NCBI RefSeq assembly: GCF_001748145.1
Contig: NZ_BCQA01000001.1
Coordinates: 682,001 to 746,000, forward strand
Length of the DNA stretch: 64,000 nt
Reading direction: 5' to 3'
Origin: Bosea sp. BIWAKO-01
GTDB lineage: Bacteria > Pseudomonadota > Alphaproteobacteria > Rhizobiales > Beijerinckiaceae
The notes under the pieces were generated by a model. The model was not told the DNA's origin. It saw only the letters and a list, made by a program, of their open reading frames with translations, and ran no database searches. The position numbers were made by a program, and so were the translations under genes. Every line of letters starts with the position of its first letter. Positions within the stretch are counted from its first letter, which is position 1. Of the stretch, positions 60,998 to 64,000 are shown one piece after another.

Positions 60998-61954
60998 ATG
61001 CGCTTGGCAATGGGGATATTGGTTCTGGGCTGCGCATTGGCGCTCTCGTTCGGCGCCAGCGTATCGGGTCAGGATCAGCCCCGCGTTCTGAATAGGGTAA
61101 AGAACTCGGCCGCGCCGGAAAGCACGGCACCAAGACTCGAAACGGTGCCGTTCGTCGATGCGCATGTCCATCTCAACGACGAGGCCATGCAGATCGAACT
61201 GATGCGGCACTACGGGGCGAAGCGTGCCGTCGTGTTCTGGGGGCGCAACGGCGACAACGGGTCGGTTGCCGATGCCGTCAGGCGCCGTCCCGACCTCTTC
61301 ATCGGCTTTGCCTCGATTTCTCCGGAGCGCAGGACTCATCGAAAGGCATGGGAGGATCAGGACCCGGCGCTGCTCGAGGAGCTCGACGGTCTCCTGGCCA
61401 CCGGCCAGTTCAAGGGTATCGGCGAGATATCGGCAGTGCATTTTCCGTCGCCCGGGTTTCCCGAGGCCGACTACGATCCGGCGGGCCCGATGATGAGCGG
61501 GATCATGGCCCTGGCGCGCAAATACCGCGTGCCTGTCCTGGTCCATGTCGAGTCGACACGGATGCGCGAACTGACATCGCTGCTCGTGGCCTTTCCCGAT
61601 GTGAACCTGATCTGGGCCCATGGCGGCTACACGCCGCTGTTCCTGGCCCGCAGGATGCTCGAACGGCACCCCAACCTCTACTACGAGCTGAGCGCACGAA
61701 CCTGGCCGAGGCACCCGCGCTCTCCCGACTACACGATCCTGCAGGACGGCAGGAGCATCTGGCCGGAATGGCTCGAACTCATCGAGACGATGCCGGGTCG
61801 CTTCATCATCGGGACAGACGCAAGCCACCGCTCGCTGGAAAGCGAGCGGATGAAATTCGAGAGCGTCCAGGCCTTCCTCCGCCAGCTCAGCCCGGCAACC
61901 CGGGAACGGGTGGCGCAAGCCAATCTGCTGGGCCTGACCGAACCCAGGCCCTGA
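60998..61954 (+). CDS. Exported amidohydrolase-2-type metallohydrolase
   Basis: A 318-residue hydrolase with a signal-type hydrophobic N-terminus (AMGILVLGCALALSFG); C12 in VLGC could make it a lipoprotein, though the segment is short. FVDAHVHL gives H56 and H58, and later VLVHVES, IWAHGG and IIGTDAS give the remaining histidine and aspartate ligands of the amidohydrolase_2 barrel. Export is unusual, since most relatives are cytoplasmic decarboxylases or hydrolases. It is convergent with the amidase gene. Substrate unknown. Confidence 0.8.
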   Translation: MRLAMGILVLGCALALSFGASVSGQDQPRVLNRVKNSAAPESTAPRLETVPFVDAHVHLNDEAMQIELMRHYGAKRAVVFWGRNGDNGSVADAVRRRPDLFIGFASISPERRTHRKAWEDQDPALLEELDGLLATGQFKGIGEISAVHFPSPGFPEADYDPAGPMMSGIMALARKYRVPVLVHVESTRMRELTSLLVAFPDVNLIWAHGGYTPLFLARRMLERHPNLYYELSARTWPRHPRSPDYTILQDGRSIWPEWLELIETMPGRFIIGTDASHRSLESERMKFESVQAFLRQLSPATRERVAQANLLGLTEPRP

Positions 61955-61972
61955 CAAGCCCGGCTTCGCTCT

Positions 61973-63385
61973 TCAGGCTACCGTGACGGGCGCGTCGACA
62001 CGCGCGAAGGGCTGCAACGCTTCAAACGCTGCGGCCGCGCGCAGAACCAATGCATCCCGCCCGAACGGCCCGACGATCTGCAGTCCGGCCGGCAATCCGG
62101 CCGATGTCAGACCGCAGGGCACGGAAATGGCCGGCGCCTGTGTGATGTTGAACGGGTAGGTGAACGGCGTCCAGCGCGTCCAGTCATCGCCATATCGGCC
62201 ATGGCCGGGGGCATTCCGTCCCACCTCGAAGGCCGGCAGCGGCAAAGTCGGCGTCAGCAGCAGATCGAAGCGCTCGTGGAACTGCGTCATATGATACGCA
62301 AGCGCATTGCGCTGGTTGAGCAGGGCGTCGACATAGGCCGAGCCCGCTATCTGCTCGCCAGCCTCCGCCACGGCCACGAGACCCGGGTCCATCTGCGCGC
62401 GCTTCTCTGGCCCCGCTCCGCGCAGGGCCAGGGCAGCCCCCGCCGACCACAATGTCATCAAGGTCTCAAGCGGATCGTCGAAACCGGGATCGACCTCCTC
62501 GACGCTCGCACCCAGTTCACGGAACGCAAGCGCGGCCGCCGCGACAAGCGCTGCGATCTCGGGGTCGACGAGATGGTTGCCGCCAAGGCGCGGCGACCAC
62601 GCGATGCGCAGGCCCTTTACGCCACCGGCAAGGCCCGCAACGTAGTCCGGCGGGGGCTCGATCATCGCGGTCATGTCCCGGCCATCAGGCCGACCGATCG
62701 CGTTCATGGCGAGCGCCGTGTCTGCGACGGTGCGGGTCAGCGGGCCGAGATGGGCGAGGAAACCCATGGTCGAAACGGGATAGGCCGGCACGCGGCCATA
62801 GGTCGGCTTCAAGCCGACGACACCGGTGAAGGCGGCCGGGATTCGGACTGATCCGGCACCGTCGGTTCCGATATGGATGCAGCCGAGATTGAGCGCTGCG
62901 CATGAGGCCGCGCCGGAGGAGGAGCCGCCCGGCCCGGTTCGGACATCCCAGGGATTGCGCGTGATGCCAGAGAACGGTGAGTCGCCGACCCCCTTCCAGC
63001 CATATTCCGGCATCGTCGTCTTGCCGAGGAAGACGGTCCCGGCCTCACGCAACCGCGCCGCAGCCGGAGCATCTTCAGGCCAGGGCGTGCCGGAGGCCAG
63101 CGCGGAGCCGCGGCGCATCGGCCAGCCTCTCACGCCGATATTGTCCTTGATCGTGACCGGCACGCCGTCGAGCGGACCGAGCGGAGCGCCCTTGAGCCAG
63201 CGTGCCTGCGAGGCCTCGGCCATGGCGAGCGAGACCTCGGCATCGCGTACGACGAAGGCGTTGATGTCAGGCTCGAAACGCTCGATGCGGTCGAGCGCGT
63301 CCTTGGCGACCTCGACCGGCGAGAGGCTGCGCTCAGCATAGAGCTTGCTTAAGGCGACAGCAGACAGGGAAGCGATTGCGGTCAT
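61973..63385 (-). CDS. Amidase signature family protein
   Basis: A 470-residue serine amidase. The Ser-cisSer-Lys triad fits K80 (TIKDN), S155 or S156 (GGSSSGAA) and S179 (GTDGAGSVRIPAAF). Members hydrolyse amides, including aryl, acyl and glutamyl amides. ATG 63385 is preferred because GAGAG lies 7 bases upstream; 63391 is also possible. It is close to an M20 carbamoylase on the same strand, so it may act on the same nitrogen compounds. Confidence 0.9.
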   Translation of the reverse strand: MTAIASLSAVALSKLYAERSLSPVEVAKDALDRIERFEPDINAFVVRDAEVSLAMAEASQARWLKGAPLGPLDGVPVTIKDNIGVRGWPMRRGSALASGTPWPEDAPAAARLREAGTVFLGKTTMPEYGWKGVGDSPFSGITRNPWDVRTGPGGSSSGAASCAALNLGCIHIGTDGAGSVRIPAAFTGVVGLKPTYGRVPAYPVSTMGFLAHLGPLTRTVADTALAMNAIGRPDGRDMTAMIEPPPDYVAGLAGGVKGLRIAWSPRLGGNHLVDPEIAALVAAAALAFRELGASVEEVDPGFDDPLETLMTLWSAGAALALRGAGPEKRAQMDPGLVAVAEAGEQIAGSAYVDALLNQRNALAYHMTQFHERFDLLLTPTLPLPAFEVGRNAPGHGRYGDDWTRWTPFTYPFNITQAPAISVPCGLTSAGLPAGLQIVGPFGRDALVLRAAAAFEALQPFARVDAPVTVA

Positions 63386-63455
63386 CGGCATCTCTCGTGA
63401 GGAGGAAGGATCAAGGCTGGGAGCAGATGTCTTTCGCGGCGCGCGCCGCGCTTGA

Positions 63456-64000
63456 TCAGTTATTCGCCACGCGCCAGGCGGCACTGAGCAGGACATTGGC
63501 GCCGGCGACCATGTCCTCGTCGGTGCTGAACTCCGCCGGGTTATGCGAGAGGCCGCCAATCGAGGGGATGAAGATCATCGCCGTCGGGCAGATGCGCGAC
63601 ATCATCTGGGCGTCGTGTCCCGCGCCCGAGATCATCCGGCGGATCGGCAGGCCGAGTTCGGCTGCGCTCATCTCCACGCCGTAGATCAGCTCCGAGGCGA
63701 ACTCGACAGCCGGAAAGCGGGCAAGATCGCGGAAGCTGATCTGGATGCCGTCCCGCTCGGAAAGCTCCGCGCAGAACGCCCGGACGGCGGCCTCCGCTTC
63801 GGCCAGGAGCGCGTCCTTGGGATTGCGCAGGTCGAGCGACATGATCACGCTTTCCGGCACCACGTTGACGTTGCCGGGCTCGACGCGGATGACGCCGGAA
63901 TTGGCAAGCTGGCCCGGAATCTTGCCCGTCAGCTCATTGGCGAAGAGGTTGATGCGCGCAGCCGCAAGCCCAGGATCCCTGCGATAGGCCATCGGCGTCG
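63456..64000 (-). CDS. M20-family hydrolase, carbamoylase/allantoate amidohydrolase type (partial)
   Basis: The C-terminal 181 codons of a gene that starts beyond the window edge. The M20 motifs GAGHDAQ and IFIPSIGGLSHNPAEFS are those of N-carbamoyl-L-amino-acid hydrolase, beta-ureidopropionase and allantoate amidohydrolase; the histidines of GHDAQ and SHNP take part in metal binding and catalysis. It stands upstream of the amidase. The N-terminal catalytic half cannot be examined here. Confidence 0.85.
   Translation of the reverse strand, partial: TPMAYRRDPGLAAARINLFANELTGKIPGQLANSGVIRVEPGNVNVVPESVIMSLDLRNPKDALLAEAEAAVRAFCAELSERDGIQISFRDLARFPAVEFASELIYGVEMSAAELGLPIRRMISGAGHDAQMMSRICPTAMIFIPSIGGLSHNPAEFSTDEDMVAGANVLLSAAWRVANN

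Noticed and set aside
1..64000. CRISPR arrays, prophage, integrons, insertion sequences, tRNA or rRNA genes
   Set aside because: No spaced direct repeats, transposase or integrase motifs, or cloverleaf-like sequences were seen; the only tandem repeat is within the GPR-like coding region.

Overview
The window is about 64 kb of GC-rich, densely coding chromosome from an alphaproteobacterium, most likely a polar-growing member of the Hyphomicrobiales (Bosea- or Methylobacterium-like). The grounds are a 2119-residue protein matching the Growth Pole Ring protein (GPR/RgsE) in length and layout, an exact CtrA-type box in front of a PilZ gene, a SoxR gene that appears to control an oxidoreductase directly, and intergenic palindromes of the type common in this order. 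I saw no tRNA, rRNA, CRISPR array, insertion sequence or phage gene. Most unannotated reading frames are shadows caused by the high GC content.

Layout. 1-5.9 kb: a purine-type operon, with the end of xdhB, then xdhC, a BMP-family (nucleoside-type) ABC transporter and its binding protein. 6-11.3 kb: a Liv-type ABC transporter with a cupin; its promoter region shares an AT-rich palindrome with a PhzS-like flavin monooxygenase at 12.4-13.6 kb, suggesting one regulon for an aromatic acid. 11.4-18.7 kb: housekeeping and signalling genes (small secreted protein, PilZ, HU, VWA protein, universal stress protein, MFS transporter, 2Fe-2S ferredoxin, Hpt). 19-25.3 kb: the GPR/RgsE-like giant, with fifteen tandem 22-residue repeats. 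25.5-29.4 kb: an MCE phospholipid-transport operon with a STAS-MlaE fusion. 30.6-37.3 kb: a divergent cluster with two paralogous FAD oxidases, an NMT1/SsuBC-type ABC transporter and a creatininase-family hydrolase; its substrate is unknown. 37.3-44.2 kb: soxR with a classic 19-bp-spacer SoxR promoter driving an FMN reductase, a Na/Pi cotransporter, a metallo-beta-lactamase-fold hydrolase, and malonyl-CoA synthetase plus decarboxylase.

44.3-64 kb is an amide and D-amino-acid scavenging region. It holds a four-carbon acid-sugar kinase, a peptide ABC cassette with a gamma-glutamyltransferase and a DUF1028 protein, and an OmpW-like porin. On the minus strand an operon runs from a second peptide ABC cassette through an N-carbamoyl-D-amino-acid hydrolase, a dihydroorotase-like deacetylase and RidA to a D-threonine aldolase/D-serine dehydratase-like enzyme. 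An exported amidohydrolase, an amidase and an M20 carbamoylase follow. Neither peptide ABC cassette encodes an ATPase. The most promising uncharacterised systems are this D-amino-acid operon and the dual FAD-oxidase/creatininase cluster. A bipartite hairpin repeat recurs at the 3' ends of several genes (25.4, 44.3, 53.0 and 54.8 kb).
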